Notes: a model not told the origin generated them from the letters alone. A stretch of DNA of 37,432 nt from Gammaproteobacteria bacterium (GCA_024640825.1 JAHEEG010000018.1:1-37432), one strand, 5' to 3'; counted from the first letter of the stretch, positions 23,873 to 32,996 are shown. Numbers and translations are program-made.

Positions 23873-25414
23873 TCAGAGCCCTCGCTCGATCTGCCCATCA
23901 GCCGTTCGGCGTATGGGGCCCTCGTCCGTCAGCTTCACGTGGCTCAGCGTTTTGTCGGCATGCTGCGCTCGCCAGGCCAGCATCTTCTCCGCGTAGGCGA
24001 GAACCACCGACTGCATGGCCGGGTCTCTGCTTCGGTCGACTTGTTCGCACGGATCTGCCTGGAGATCGAACAGCAGGCTGGGCAGGCCGGCGAAGTGCAC
24101 GTACTTGTAATTGTCATCGCGAATGACCGCAAGGTTGCAGGCGCCCATGAGCAATCCCAGCGCCTGTTCGATGGCAGGATCGGCCGGGTCGCGGAAATCG
24201 AACTCCCAGTGCGCGGCGTCGCGCCAGCCGATGGGTCCCTGCACCGATTGGAGCCACGGCAGCAGGGAATGTCCATCACAGGCCACCGGCACCTCGATGC
24301 CGGCGCGATCGATCAGCGTGGGCATGACGTCCACGTGCTCGGTAAACGCATCCACCTTGTTGCCCCGGGTGCTGGCGGCGCTGGCATCCGGATCGCGGAT
24401 GATCAGCGGCACGTGATAGGACTGGTCAAAGTAGCCGCTTTTGCCCAGCAGCCAGTGGTCGCCCATCTGCTCGCCGTGGTCCGAGGTGAAGATGATGAAG
24501 GTGTTTTCCGTCTCACCCAGGGATTCGAGCGCGCTCATCAGCCGACCGAGGTTGTCATCTACCTCGGTCATGAGCCCGAAGTAGCTGGCCTTAAGGCGCC
24601 GCAGCTTGCGTTCGTCCGCTGGCACCCGGGCGCCCCGCTGCCGCATCTGGTAGTCCAGCCAGGGATGCGCGCTTTCCTCGGCAGGCGTTGCCGCGCGGAG
24701 GAAATCTGGCAACGCCTCTGGTGGGTACATGGCGTTGTAGGGAGCCGGTGCGATCCAGGGCGGGTGCGGACGCAGCAGCGACAGGTGCACGCACCAGCCG
24801 GGACCCGTCGACCCGGACGCCCGGGAGATATAGTCGATCGCCCGATCAGTGAGGAATCGCGTGTCGTGATGCTCGGCCTTTAGGGCCAGCGACGCCGGTG
24901 CAGGCCCGCCGGCTTCCCATTCCGGCTGATCTGTCTTGGTCAGAAAGAGGTCGTACAGGCGTTCGGGTACGGGGTGGCCCTGGCTACGAAGCCATTCGGC
25001 CCAGGTGGCCAGATCGCCTTCGTTGAGCAACACCTCGGGCTTCAGCCCCGGCAGCAGGCCTTCGAACGTAGTCAGCGCCGGGTCGTCGGGCGGGTAGTCC
25101 CTGGGGTCCACGCTGGTGTCGGTGTAGCCGAACAGCACCGGGTCGTAACCGGCGCCGCGCAACACCTGCGCCCAGTTGGCATGCCGTCGGTCCAGGGGCG
25201 TGCCGTTGATCACGGAACGGTGATTCATCAGGTACAGGCCGGTGTGCAGTGAAGCCCTCGACGGGCCGCAGGGCACCGCCTGACAGTAGTGCCGGGCGAA
25301 CAGCACGCCCTCCGCCGCAAGGGCGTCGAGTGCCGGGGTCTGCACGCACGGGTGCTGCAGGGCCGACAGACAGTCGCCCCGCCATTGGTCAGCGGTGATG
25401 AACAGAAAGTTCAT
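23873..25414 (-). CDS. Type I sulfatase (formylglycine-dependent)
   Basis: A 513-residue alkaline-phosphatase-fold enzyme that would hydrolyse a sulfate or phosphonate ester. The signature C49-G-P-S-R53 (CGPSRASLHTGLY) contains the cysteine to be converted to formylglycine; D9 near the start (FITADQWRGD) and the TSDHGEQMGDHWLLGKSGYF region provide metal ligands. It resembles choline-sulfatase and phosphonate-monoester-hydrolase types more than carbohydrate sulfatases, and lacks an evident signal peptide, suggesting a cytoplasmic role. No formylglycine-generating enzyme is encoded in this window. ATG at 25412-25414 was chosen over upstream in-frame starts because FLFITADQ is the normal family N-terminus. 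Confidence 0.9.
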   Translation of the reverse strand: MNFLFITADQWRGDCLSALQHPCVQTPALDALAAEGVLFARHYCQAVPCGPSRASLHTGLYLMNHRSVINGTPLDRRHANWAQVLRGAGYDPVLFGYTDTSVDPRDYPPDDPALTTFEGLLPGLKPEVLLNEGDLATWAEWLRSQGHPVPERLYDLFLTKTDQPEWEAGGPAPASLALKAEHHDTRFLTDRAIDYISRASGSTGPGWCVHLSLLRPHPPWIAPAPYNAMYPPEALPDFLRAATPAEESAHPWLDYQMRQRGARVPADERKLRRLKASYFGLMTEVDDNLGRLMSALESLGETENTFIIFTSDHGEQMGDHWLLGKSGYFDQSYHVPLIIRDPDASAASTRGNKVDAFTEHVDVMPTLIDRAGIEVPVACDGHSLLPWLQSVQGPIGWRDAAHWEFDFRDPADPAIEQALGLLMGACNLAVIRDDNYKYVHFAGLPSLLFDLQADPCEQVDRSRDPAMQSVVLAYAEKMLAWRAQHADKTLSHVKLTDEGPIRRTADGQIERGL

Positions 25415-25501
25415 GAGGGCAGACGTGACCCTGCGCATGATGAATGGACTGGACGCGCCAAGCATAACAATCCCCTCGGCCAGCGCGAAATTGGCAGCCC
25501 T

Positions 25502-25529
25502 TTGTGGTATTCCTTCCGGTAACTATTGT
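25502..25529 (+). promoter_or_regulatory. Candidate sigma-70 promoter of the alpha/beta hydrolase
   Basis: TTGTGG (25502-25507) and TATTGT (25524-25529) are separated by 16 bases, in the 148-base gap between divergent genes and about 35 bases before the ATG. Both hexamers are imperfect. Confidence 0.35.
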
Positions 25530-25562
25530 GGTGACAGGCGCACCTACCGTCAGGAGAGGCAA

Positions 25563-26393
25563 ATGGCTGAAGTACGCGACGAACTCATCGAGCTGCGGGG
25601 TCTGCGGTTTCACTATCGGGATTGGGCCTGCGACAAACCCGGCGCCCGGGATCTGGTGCTGCTGCACGGCTATACCGGGCATGCCCGCAGCTGGGATGCC
25701 TTTGCCGAAGCCATGTCTGCCGATTACCGGGTGCTGGCGCTGGACCAGCGCGGCCACGGCGAGACCCAGTGGGCGCCCGCCAACGCCTACGGCACGGGGG
25801 AGATGGTGGAGGATCTGAAGTCCTTCGTCGATGCCATGGGCCTGGACGACTTCGTACTGCTCGGGCTGTCCATGGGCGGCATCGTTTCCTTTGGCTATGC
25901 GGGGCAGCGGCCGTCCGAGCTGGGACGGCTGGTGATTGTGGACATCGCCCCGGAGATTGACACTCAGGGTCTGCGGACCATTCAGAGCAACGTGGCCCGC
26001 AGCGATGTCTTTGGCTCCCGCGAAGAGGCATTTGCCAGGGCCAGAAAGGATAACCCGGTGCCGCCGGAAGACCACCAGCGCAGCAGGGTCTATCAATCGC
26101 TGATGCGCACCGAAGGCGGCGGCTGGACCTACCGCTACGACCGGGCGCTGAGAGACCCCGACAATCCCCGGGAAGGCATTCCAGCGGACGAGGGTTGGCA
26201 GCTGGTGGCCAGTATCGACGTGCCGACGCTGCTCATCCGCGGTGAGTTCAGCGACATTCTGTCTCGGCCGGTGGCGGAAAGGTTTGCCCGAGAGGTTGCC
26301 GATTGCCGACTGGACGAGATTGCCGGATCAGGTCACCCGGTGCCCCTGGACAAGCCGGACGAGTTTCTGGAGGTGGTCAGAACGTTTCTCTGA
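25563..26393 (+). CDS. Alpha/beta hydrolase
   Basis: A 276-residue cytoplasmic hydrolase. LLHGYTGHARSWD gives the oxyanion-hole HG motif, GLSMGG the nucleophile elbow with S103, and GSGHPVPLDKPDEF the catalytic histidine near the C-terminus; the acid is probably the aspartate in RGEFSDILSR. The fold class includes esterases, lactonases and meta-cleavage-product hydrolases, so the substrate stays open. ATG 25563 is preceded by AGGAGAGG. The gene is divergent from the sulfatase, and may share its regulatory region. Confidence 0.9.
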   Translation: MAEVRDELIELRGLRFHYRDWACDKPGARDLVLLHGYTGHARSWDAFAEAMSADYRVLALDQRGHGETQWAPANAYGTGEMVEDLKSFVDAMGLDDFVLLGLSMGGIVSFGYAGQRPSELGRLVIVDIAPEIDTQGLRTIQSNVARSDVFGSREEAFARARKDNPVPPEDHQRSRVYQSLMRTEGGGWTYRYDRALRDPDNPREGIPADEGWQLVASIDVPTLLIRGEFSDILSRPVAERFAREVADCRLDEIAGSGHPVPLDKPDEFLEVVRTFL

Positions 26394-26445
26394 TCCTCAG
26401 TACAACCAGAGTCGGTAGAGGCGTGCTGGAACGGAGATACGGCGG

Positions 26446-27207
26446 TCAGGCGCGGATCTGTATCTCCTGAGCCAGCAGAATAGCCATCGACATCAGGACC
26501 ACGCTGGCGAAGAAAGTGGCGAAGTTTGAACTGTGGTCAGCGGGCAGCTCCTCGCGGATGGCGATGACGATGATCCCGCCGGCGATGAAAGCGCTGAAGA
26601 AAAGCACGACGGTTGCCGGCAGTGTCGTGAGCGCGCCAATCAGCCATCCTGTGAGGGTTGTGGCTGGGTAGATCCACCGCAGCACCTGCTGATAACGTAG
26701 GGGGTTCATGCTTCGCAAGCCGTGGACAATCCCCATCACGTGCAGGCCCAGAACGAGCCCGATCAGCAGGTAAGACAAGGGCTCCGGTCTAGGCATGTCA
26801 GCGAGCAGGTAGCCCAGCTGCAGGAAATACAATCCGTAACCGCCGATGAGCAGCCACGGTGCCCAGCTCGCCAGGCCCGGCTTGATGTTCTCGGTTGCCG
26901 CTACGCGTTCGGTAGTCCTTTCGAGCCAGTAGACGCACACCAGTCCGGCGAGAGCAACCAGATACATGTGGTTGCGCAGATAGCCGGCAGCTTCCGATAC
27001 TGGAACCCCGGTAAACTTCTCCTGGCTCGAGGCCAGCTTCGGTAGCAGGTGCGCGAAGACGTAGGCCAGAGCCGTTCCCGCGGAGACATCCAGCCAGCGG
27101 CTGGGACCCTTGGATCGGAAGGGCGGCCACCGATAGAAGGTGGCCTGGGTCAGCATGAGCAGGACGATGACGGCGAGGGAGCCATACAGGGCAATCTCTG
27201 TGGGCAT
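26446..27207 (-). CDS. ZIP-like integral membrane protein
   Basis: A 253-residue protein with about seven or eight membrane helices. Two helices carry polar residues in patterns reminiscent of ZIP metal transporters: DVSAGTALAYVFAHLLPKL and FFSAFIAGGIIVIAIREELP. The usual HxxxE pair of ZIP proteins is not fully preserved, so metal transport is only a suggestion. ATG at 27205-27207 (MPTEIALYG) was chosen; an in-frame extension to 27291 lacks transporter-like features. Divergent from the thiolase gene. Confidence 0.65.
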   Translation of the reverse strand: MPTEIALYGSLAVIVLLMLTQATFYRWPPFRSKGPSRWLDVSAGTALAYVFAHLLPKLASSQEKFTGVPVSEAAGYLRNHMYLVALAGLVCVYWLERTTERVAATENIKPGLASWAPWLLIGGYGLYFLQLGYLLADMPRPEPLSYLLIGLVLGLHVMGIVHGLRSMNPLRYQQVLRWIYPATTLTGWLIGALTTLPATVVLFFSAFIAGGIIVIAIREELPADHSSNFATFFASVVLMSMAILLAQEIQIRA

Positions 27208-27327
27208 GATCGGGCGCCAAAGTGAAGGGCCGGATGCTGCCACAGGCGCGGGAGGAATTGAACTTGTGCGATACTGGCGGGCTTTACACACTCAATCGAA
27301 CTTCTTAACAGCAAAGAGGGGGAAGAC

Positions 27328-28509
27328 ATGCAGGACGTAGTGATAGTGGATGCGGCGCGCTCCGCGGTTGGCCGCAAGAAAGGTTCCCTGGGCTGGGTGC
27401 ATCCCACCGACATGCTGGGACAGGTGATCATGAAGATGCTCGCCCGCAACGGCGTCGAATCCAGCCAGGTGGATCAGGTCATCGGCGGCTGCATCAACAA
27501 GCTGGCCGCTCAGGGGATGAACGTCACCCGCACCGCATGGCTGGCTCATGGCGGGGCGGAGGCCACCCCCTGCATCACCATCGATTCGCAGTGCGGTTCC
27601 TCTCAGGAAGCGTCAACGCTGGCCACCGGCATTCTGCGCGCAGGCATGGCGGACGTCGTCGTTGCCTGCGGCGTGGAGAACATGACGCGCCTGCCCATTG
27701 GCGCTGACGCGGTCGGGCTCAAGCCCGAGCTCGGCAAGCCGGTTTCCCGCAGCTACTTTGCGCACTACGAGTTCACCAGCCAGTTCGAAGGCGCTGAGCG
27801 CATGGCGGAGAAGTACCAGATCACCCGTCAGGATACCGATGCGTTCGGCCTGGAATCTCAGCTGCGCGCTCACAAGGCCCAGGCCGAGGGTCGCTTCGAA
27901 GCGCAGATCATTCCCCTGGAGGTGCCCGTGTTTGACGAGAACGGCGAGCGCACCGAGGAAACCAAGGTTTTCGAGTCGGACGAGATTCCCCGGGACACCA
28001 GTCTCGAGGCTCTGGCTGGTCTCAAACCGGTGGCGCGGGAAGACGGCGTGCATACGGCGGGCAACTCCTCGCAGATCGCGGACGGTGCCGCCGCGGTGCT
28101 GATGATGACCGCTGCCAAGGCCGAGGCCCTGGGCCTGACGCCCCTGGCGCGGATCGTCGAAACGGCCCTGGTCGGCTGTGACCCAGTGCTGATGCTGGAA
28201 GGCCCCATCCCTGCGACCGAGAAGCTGCTGTCAGCCGCGGGGTTGAGCGTCAACGACATCGACGTCTTCGAGGTCAATGAAGCCTTCGCGTCCGTCGTGC
28301 TGGGCTGGGCCAAGACCGTCGGCGCCGACATGGCGAAGGTGAACCCCAATGGCGGCGCCATCTCTCTGGGCCACCCCCTGGGGGCGACCGGCTGCTTCCT
28401 GATCACCAAAGCCGTCCACGAGCTCAAGCGCAGCGGCGGTGAGTACGGCCTGATCAGCATGTGTTGCGGCGGCGGCCTCGGTACCGGCACCCTGGTGCAG
28501 CGGGTCTAG
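27328..28509 (+). CDS. Thiolase (acetyl-CoA acetyltransferase / 3-ketoacyl-CoA thiolase)
   Basis: A 393-residue thiolase with the complete catalytic set: acyl-binding C89 (DSQCGSSQEA), the EVNEAFA motif, GGAISLGHPLGATG with the catalytic histidine, and the second cysteine in SMCCGGGLGTG. Features such as GWVHPTDMLGQV near the start recall thiolases of side-chain degradation in steroid or branched substrates, but by-eye subfamily choice is unsafe. It would cleave or form 3-ketoacyl-CoA in the cytosol. A strong ribosome-binding site (AGAGGGGGAAG) precedes ATG 27328. It is a single-gene unit ended by the hairpin at 28538-28564. Confidence 0.93.
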   Translation: MQDVVIVDAARSAVGRKKGSLGWVHPTDMLGQVIMKMLARNGVESSQVDQVIGGCINKLAAQGMNVTRTAWLAHGGAEATPCITIDSQCGSSQEASTLATGILRAGMADVVVACGVENMTRLPIGADAVGLKPELGKPVSRSYFAHYEFTSQFEGAERMAEKYQITRQDTDAFGLESQLRAHKAQAEGRFEAQIIPLEVPVFDENGERTEETKVFESDEIPRDTSLEALAGLKPVAREDGVHTAGNSSQIADGAAAVLMMTAAKAEALGLTPLARIVETALVGCDPVLMLEGPIPATEKLLSAAGLSVNDIDVFEVNEAFASVVLGWAKTVGADMAKVNPNGGAISLGHPLGATGCFLITKAVHELKRSGGEYGLISMCCGGGLGTGTLVQRV

Positions 28510-28537
28510 CGCCCGCAACAGGTCTTCGAGTCTGGAT

Positions 28538-28564
28538 GCAACCCGCGCAGACGCCGCGGGTTGC
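28538..28564. terminator. Bidirectional terminator hairpin between thiolase and VOC genes
   Basis: GCAACCCGCG (28538-28547) and CGCGGGTTGC (28555-28564) form a perfect 10-bp stem with a seven-base loop. It fills the space between two converging genes and abuts the VOC stop codon at 28565, so it can serve both transcripts. No T-run is present on either side. Confidence 0.6.
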
Positions 28565-28969
28565 TCAGCCGCTCTGCAGAAATTCCACCCAGTTGCCGTC
28601 CGGGTCTTCAACCATGGCGATGGTCACGCCCGGGCGGACTTCCCTGGGTTCTACGCGAACCTCATAGCCGCCGGATCTGCAATCGGCCACCAGTTGCTGA
28701 AGATTGCTGACGGAGATGGTCCAGTAGCGGTAGCCCGTTCCCCCCATGGGCCCGCCGCCTGCCGGTCGGGCCGCAGGGACTTTGTCTGGTACCACGATTT
28801 TGATGAGGCTCTCTCCGCACCACAGGCGGTGCATGGTGCCGCCGCCGGGGAATTGGGTGTCCGGCTCCTGCCGGAAACCAAGCGTGTCCCGGTAAAACCT
28901 GAGCGCTGCATCGCCGTCGCCGGTGACAATGCCGAGATCGATGCCGGGTTTTGTGAGGGCTATGGCCAT
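28565..28969 (-). CDS. VOC superfamily (glyoxalase-like) protein
   Basis: A 134-residue protein with two short VOC modules: GIDLGIVTGDGDAALRFYRD and, near the end, VTIAMVEDPDGNWVEFLQ with the closing glutamate ligand. The first metal-ligand histidine usual in glyoxalases is replaced (LGIV instead of HxxL/V), so it may bind a different metal set or no metal. Possible roles range from lyase to binding protein. Start ATG at 28967-28969, preceded on the minus strand by AAGGAG, a strong ribosome-binding site. Confidence 0.85.
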   Translation of the reverse strand: MAIALTKPGIDLGIVTGDGDAALRFYRDTLGFRQEPDTQFPGGGTMHRLWCGESLIKIVVPDKVPAARPAGGGPMGGTGYRYWTISVSNLQQLVADCRSGGYEVRVEPREVRPGVTIAMVEDPDGNWVEFLQSG

Positions 28970-29161
28970 GAGTCTGCTCCTTTGCCGAAAGCGGCAGCAT
29001 AGCTGCGGGGGCTCGCGATGTCTGTTCCACCGGCATGTCTGCTGCGGATGCGGGGCTCCTCAATAAGCCCTTTTGCGTCGCCACGAATACCGGTTTAATC
29101 CAACTTGGGGACAGGTTCGATTTCAGGGCCTGCATTAAATACGAGGGGGACTTTCTCGACC

Positions 29162-30688
29162 ATGAGGCCGACACAGTTCGTGCGCCCTGGCATTGCGCTG
29201 GCGTTCCTCTTCGCCATCCTTTTCTCCACCAGCACCTTGGCGCTGTCTGTACCCGGCGGCCTTCTGCTCCTCGCTGGGGCGGTTATCGGCGGCTACATGG
29301 CCATGAATATCGGTGCCAACGACGTGGCCAACAACGTCGGGCCAGCCGTCGGTTCCCGCGCCCTGACCATGGGCTGGGCAGTTGTCATTGCCGGCGTATT
29401 CGAAGCTGCCGGAGCGTTGATCGCCGGCGGCGACGTGGTGGGAACCATCAAGCAGGGAATTATTGACCCCGCGCTCATCGAAGATGCGGAGAGCTTCGTC
29501 TGGCTGATGATGGCCGCGCTGCTGGCGGGGGCGCTGTGGCTCAATATTGCGACTGCGCTTGGCTCACCCGTTTCGACCACTCACTCGATTGTGGGGGGCG
29601 TTCTCGGCGCTGGCCTGGCAGCAGGTGGTTCAGGCATAGCCAACTGGGGACAGGTTTCCGCCATCGTGGCCAGCTGGGTGATCTCGCCGCTGATGGGAGG
29701 CGCCATAGCGGCCGCTTTTCTTTACCTGATCAAGCGCAGCATCACGTACCGCAACGCGGTGATGCCGGCCGCTTTGAAGATGGTCCCCGTGCTGCTGGCG
29801 GTCATGTCCTGGTCCTTCGGCACCTATCTGGTTCTGAAAGGCTTGAAGCGTTTGTGGGCGGTGGATTTTCTCACCGCGGCGCTGATCGGGGCCGTTCTGG
29901 CGATGCTTACCTTCGGCTTCACACGCCCGCTCATCGCCCGAGCCTCGAGGGCGCTCCCCAGCAGCAAGGAAGGCGTCAACGCGCTGTTTAATGTCCCGCT
30001 GATATTCGCCGCCGCGCTGCTTTCCTTTGCCCACGGCGCCAATGACGTCGCCAACGCCATCGGCCCTCTCGCCGCCATCAACGATGCCATCATGAGCGGC
30101 GGCGTTGCCAGCAAGGCTGCCATTCCGCTTTGGATAATGATAATTGGCGCCGTCGGCATCGCCATCGGGCTTGCCCTTTACGGACCCAAGCTTATCAAAA
30201 CGGTGGGCTCCGAGATTACAGAGCTTGACCAGATGCGCGCCTTCTGCATCGCCCTTGCGGCGGCGATTACGGTGATCATCGCAAGCCAGCTGGGGCTGCC
30301 TGTAAGTTCCACGCATATTGCTGTGGGCGGGGTTTTCGGCGTCGGTTTTCTTCGCGAATATCTCAAGGCCAATTACTCGCGGATGATCGATGAAATCGAG
30401 AGCCACCATCAGGGAGAAAATCGCGCGGTAGTCGAGTCATTCCTGGAAACCTTCGAAAGTGCGGATATCGCCGGGAAAGGTCGGATGCTCAAGCAGTTGC
30501 GCAGAAACGCCTCGGGCTTGCCCCTGACCAAGCGGGAGCGCAAAGGGCTGAAGAAGGTCTACAAGCAGGACCTCGTTAAGCGGTCGACCCTGATGAAGAT
30601 CCTGTCGGCCTGGGTCGTAACCGTGCCGGCGTCCGCTGCGATGGCTGCGCTCATCTACTTCATGCTGCGCGGGTTGCTGCTGCACTGA
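29162..30688 (+). CDS. PiT family inorganic phosphate transporter
   Basis: A 508-residue membrane protein with the two inverted PiT signatures, GANDVANNVGPAVGSRAL in the first half and HGANDVANAIGPLAAI in the second, and about ten to twelve helices. A cytoplasmic, charged segment of about 80 residues (from about 395, DEIESHHQGEN onward) comes before the last helix. PiT proteins import metal-phosphate with protons; some close homologues take sulfate, which deserves thought given the sulfur genes nearby. ATG 29162 is chosen; the frame continues upstream to a TTG at 29105. The GAGGGGG at 29142-29148 is a little far for a ribosome-binding site. Confidence 0.9.
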   Translation: MRPTQFVRPGIALAFLFAILFSTSTLALSVPGGLLLLAGAVIGGYMAMNIGANDVANNVGPAVGSRALTMGWAVVIAGVFEAAGALIAGGDVVGTIKQGIIDPALIEDAESFVWLMMAALLAGALWLNIATALGSPVSTTHSIVGGVLGAGLAAGGSGIANWGQVSAIVASWVISPLMGGAIAAAFLYLIKRSITYRNAVMPAALKMVPVLLAVMSWSFGTYLVLKGLKRLWAVDFLTAALIGAVLAMLTFGFTRPLIARASRALPSSKEGVNALFNVPLIFAAALLSFAHGANDVANAIGPLAAINDAIMSGGVASKAAIPLWIMIIGAVGIAIGLALYGPKLIKTVGSEITELDQMRAFCIALAAAITVIIASQLGLPVSSTHIAVGGVFGVGFLREYLKANYSRMIDEIESHHQGENRAVVESFLETFESADIAGKGRMLKQLRRNASGLPLTKRERKGLKKVYKQDLVKRSTLMKILSAWVVTVPASAAMAALIYFMLRGLLLH

Positions 30689-30748
30689 TGTGCTGGTGGG
30701 CGGCTGACCTCTGGCGCCGCCCGATTTTTCACGAAGGAGGTGTGTTCA

Positions 30749-30934
30749 ATGGGAATCGAGATAAACGGACTGCTGGGCCTGCTGGTGCTGGTGCTGGACG
30801 TCTACGCCGTCGTGAAGACGGTTCAGAGCGGCGCCTCCACCGGGGGCAAGGTTCTGTGGATCGTCATCATTCTGCTGCTGCCAGTGGTCGGCTTCCTTGC
30901 GTGGCTGGTGTTCGGCCCCAAAGGCGGGAGCTGA
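30749..30934 (+). CDS. Small PLDc_N domain membrane protein
   Basis: A 61-residue protein with two hydrophobic helices (INGLLGLLVLVLDVYAVVK and VLWIVIILLLPVVGFLAWLVF) and the final FGPKGGS. This is the phospholipase D N-terminal-type (PLDc_N) transmembrane domain standing alone, without any nuclease or lipase part. Function is not known; it may anchor or interact with other membrane proteins. ATG 30749 follows AAGGAGG (30734-30740) at 8 bases, a strong site. A GTG at 30740 in the same frame overlaps that site and is less likely. Confidence 0.8.
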   Translation: MGIEINGLLGLLVLVLDVYAVVKTVQSGASTGGKVLWIVIILLLPVVGFLAWLVFGPKGGS

Positions 30935-31002
30935 TCACGGGAACGAGGCATCACGCCCCTCTCTGTGATTGAATGCCGGCAGGGATTAGGAAGGGGAGAG
31001 CT

Positions 31003-32970
31003 GTGCGATTTTCCGGTTTGCCGGCGGGCCTGCTGGCGGTCTTGTTGATCACGGGCTGCTCAGAGCCCGCCATTGACGCTGGGTCAACGGTTGCGTCCGA
31101 GGCGCCCGCCGGGGCTTCGGAGCCCGAAGTCGACGCGCTTTCCTCCACGGATCAGTTTCAGGTGGGCCTGGACGAGCTGGGCGACCGCGACGCGCTGCCC
31201 GGCGCGGCACTCTATGCCGACAACTGCGCCAGCTGCCACGGAGGTACGGTGCAGAAGGCGCCGCATTTCTCGTGGCTCGAAATGATGCCCGGCCAGGCGC
31301 TCTATGCCGCCATGACGGAAGGCATCATGAAAACCCAGTCTTCAATGCTGTCCGAGCAGCAGCGCATGCAGGTGGTGGAGTACCTGACCCGCAAGCGCTT
31401 CAAACCCAGAAGCGGAGACGATCTCGCCGAGGTCCGCTGTCAGGGCGATACGCCCAGCTTTGATCTTGCACGCGTACCCGCGCGGGTCGGCTGGGGTCAC
31501 GACACCAGCCGTTTCGTGCCCGCCGATGTCGGCGGCCTCACCGTCGATCAGCTGCCTGACCTGGAATTGAAATGGGCTTTTGCTTTTCCTGATGCCATGC
31601 GGGCGCGCTCTCAGGCCGCCGCCGGTTTTGGGGCCCTTTATGTGGGCAGTCAGGATGGCCGGGTGTACGCGTTGGATCAGAACAGCGGCTGCGTGCGCTG
31701 GGCTTTTCAGGCGTCGGCAGAGGTGCGAACAGCCGTCGTTCTCAAGCCGACCCAGACGCGGCCGCTGGCTTTTTTTGGCGATATTCTCGCCCGTCTTTAT
31801 GCACTGGACGCGCTCACCGGAGAGCTGGTCTGGTCCATCAAGGCCGATGATCATCCCAGCGCCACGCTTACGGGCACGCCGGCGCTGCATGGTGACACCC
31901 TCTATGTTCCCGTTTCCTCCCTGGAGGTTACCCCGGCAGCCGATCCCGCTTACGAGTGCTGTACCTTTCGCGGCAAGGTGATGGCCGTGGATACTGGATC
32001 CGGGGAGATCCGCTGGCAGAGCTATGCGATTCCCGAGCCGCCCCGGCCGACGGTGAGAACGGCGGCGGGCACTCAGAACTACGGGCCCTCGGGCGCACCT
32101 ATATGGGCCAGCCCGGCCATCGACGTCAAACGCAACCGGCTCTATGTGGGTACCGGCGAAAACTATTCCAGCCCGGCGGATGGCAACAGCGATGCGGTGC
32201 TGGCGCTGGATCTGGACACCGGCGAGCGAATCTGGACCCGACAGCTAACCCCGGGGGATGCCTGGAACGTTGCCTGCATGATGGTGAACAACCCGAACTG
32301 TCCCGACGAGAACGGCCCTGACTTCGACATCAGCGCCAGCCAGCTGATTGTCGATCTGCCGGACGGTGGCCAGCGCATCGTCGGGGGCCACAAGACCGGC
32401 TCCGTGTGGGCCGTCGACCCGGACGTCCCGCCAGGCACCGAAGCACCGGAACTCGAATACTGGACCCGAATCGGCCGGGGCAGCATTCAGGGCGGCGTGC
32501 ATTTCGGCCTCGCCGCGGAAGGCACCCGTGTCTATGTGCCCATCAATGACATGAACGATACCCGCAACGGTCAGTATCTGGATCCTGAGGCGGCGCGGCC
32601 GGGCATTCATGCTGTAGATGCTCTGTCTGGAGAAGTCCTCTGGAGCAACGTGCAGAAAAACGTCTGCGGTGCAGGGCGGCCGTTCTGCGATCCCGGCATC
32701 TCCGCGGCGGTGACCGCGATCCCCGGCGCCGTCATTGCCGGCCACCTGGATGGCCATCTTCGCGCCTATGAAGGCGGCTCCGGCAAGCTGGTATGGGATT
32801 TCGACATGGCGCGGGAGTTCCAGGCGGTGGGCGGGCGCATGGGCCGCGGCGGTAGCGTCAGCGGCGCAGGGCCGCTGGTGGCGGACGGGCTGGTGGTGGT
32901 CAATGCCGGATACGGTCTGTACTTTCATGAGCCGGGTAACCTGCTGATGGTATTCGGCCTGCCGGACTGA
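31003..32970 (+). CDS. Cytochrome c - PQQ beta-propeller lipoprotein (PVA dehydrogenase-like)
   Basis: A 655-residue predicted lipoprotein with lipobox LITGC (C19), one haem c motif CASCH (75-79) and then a PQQ-type beta-propeller (about 150-655) with repeats such as YVGSQDGRVYALDQNSG and GSVWAVDPD. Vicinal cysteines C319-C320 (YECCTFRG) recall those near PQQ in quinoprotein dehydrogenases. The order haem c first, propeller second matches polyvinyl-alcohol-dehydrogenase-like enzymes, which oxidise secondary alcohols and feed electrons to the respiratory chain. GTG 31003 is preferred, as AGGGGAGAG lies directly before it; an ATG at 30973 would put ten odd residues ahead of the signal peptide. 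Substrate unknown. Confidence 0.87.
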   Translation: MRFSGLPAGLLAVLLITGCSEPAIDAGSTVASEAPAGASEPEVDALSSTDQFQVGLDELGDRDALPGAALYADNCASCHGGTVQKAPHFSWLEMMPGQALYAAMTEGIMKTQSSMLSEQQRMQVVEYLTRKRFKPRSGDDLAEVRCQGDTPSFDLARVPARVGWGHDTSRFVPADVGGLTVDQLPDLELKWAFAFPDAMRARSQAAAGFGALYVGSQDGRVYALDQNSGCVRWAFQASAEVRTAVVLKPTQTRPLAFFGDILARLYALDALTGELVWSIKADDHPSATLTGTPALHGDTLYVPVSSLEVTPAADPAYECCTFRGKVMAVDTGSGEIRWQSYAIPEPPRPTVRTAAGTQNYGPSGAPIWASPAIDVKRNRLYVGTGENYSSPADGNSDAVLALDLDTGERIWTRQLTPGDAWNVACMMVNNPNCPDENGPDFDISASQLIVDLPDGGQRIVGGHKTGSVWAVDPDVPPGTEAPELEYWTRIGRGSIQGGVHFGLAAEGTRVYVPINDMNDTRNGQYLDPEAARPGIHAVDALSGEVLWSNVQKNVCGAGRPFCDPGISAAVTAIPGAVIAGHLDGHLRAYEGGSGKLVWDFDMAREFQAVGGRMGRGGSVSGAGPLVADGLVVVNAGYGLYFHEPGNLLMVFGLPD

Positions 32971-32980
32971 TCTGCGGGCC

Positions 32981-32996
32981 TTTGATCGAAATCAAA
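32981..32996. promoter_or_regulatory. FNR/ANR-type binding site
   Basis: TTTGATCGAAATCAAA is a perfect palindrome containing the full FNR/ANR consensus TTGAT-N4-ATCAA (32982-32995). It lies in the gap before the flavin monooxygenase gene, about 100 bases before the ATG. No strong -10 is seen at the class II distance; TAGTAT at 33046-33051 is a candidate -10, which would place the box near -68. Confidence 0.7.
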
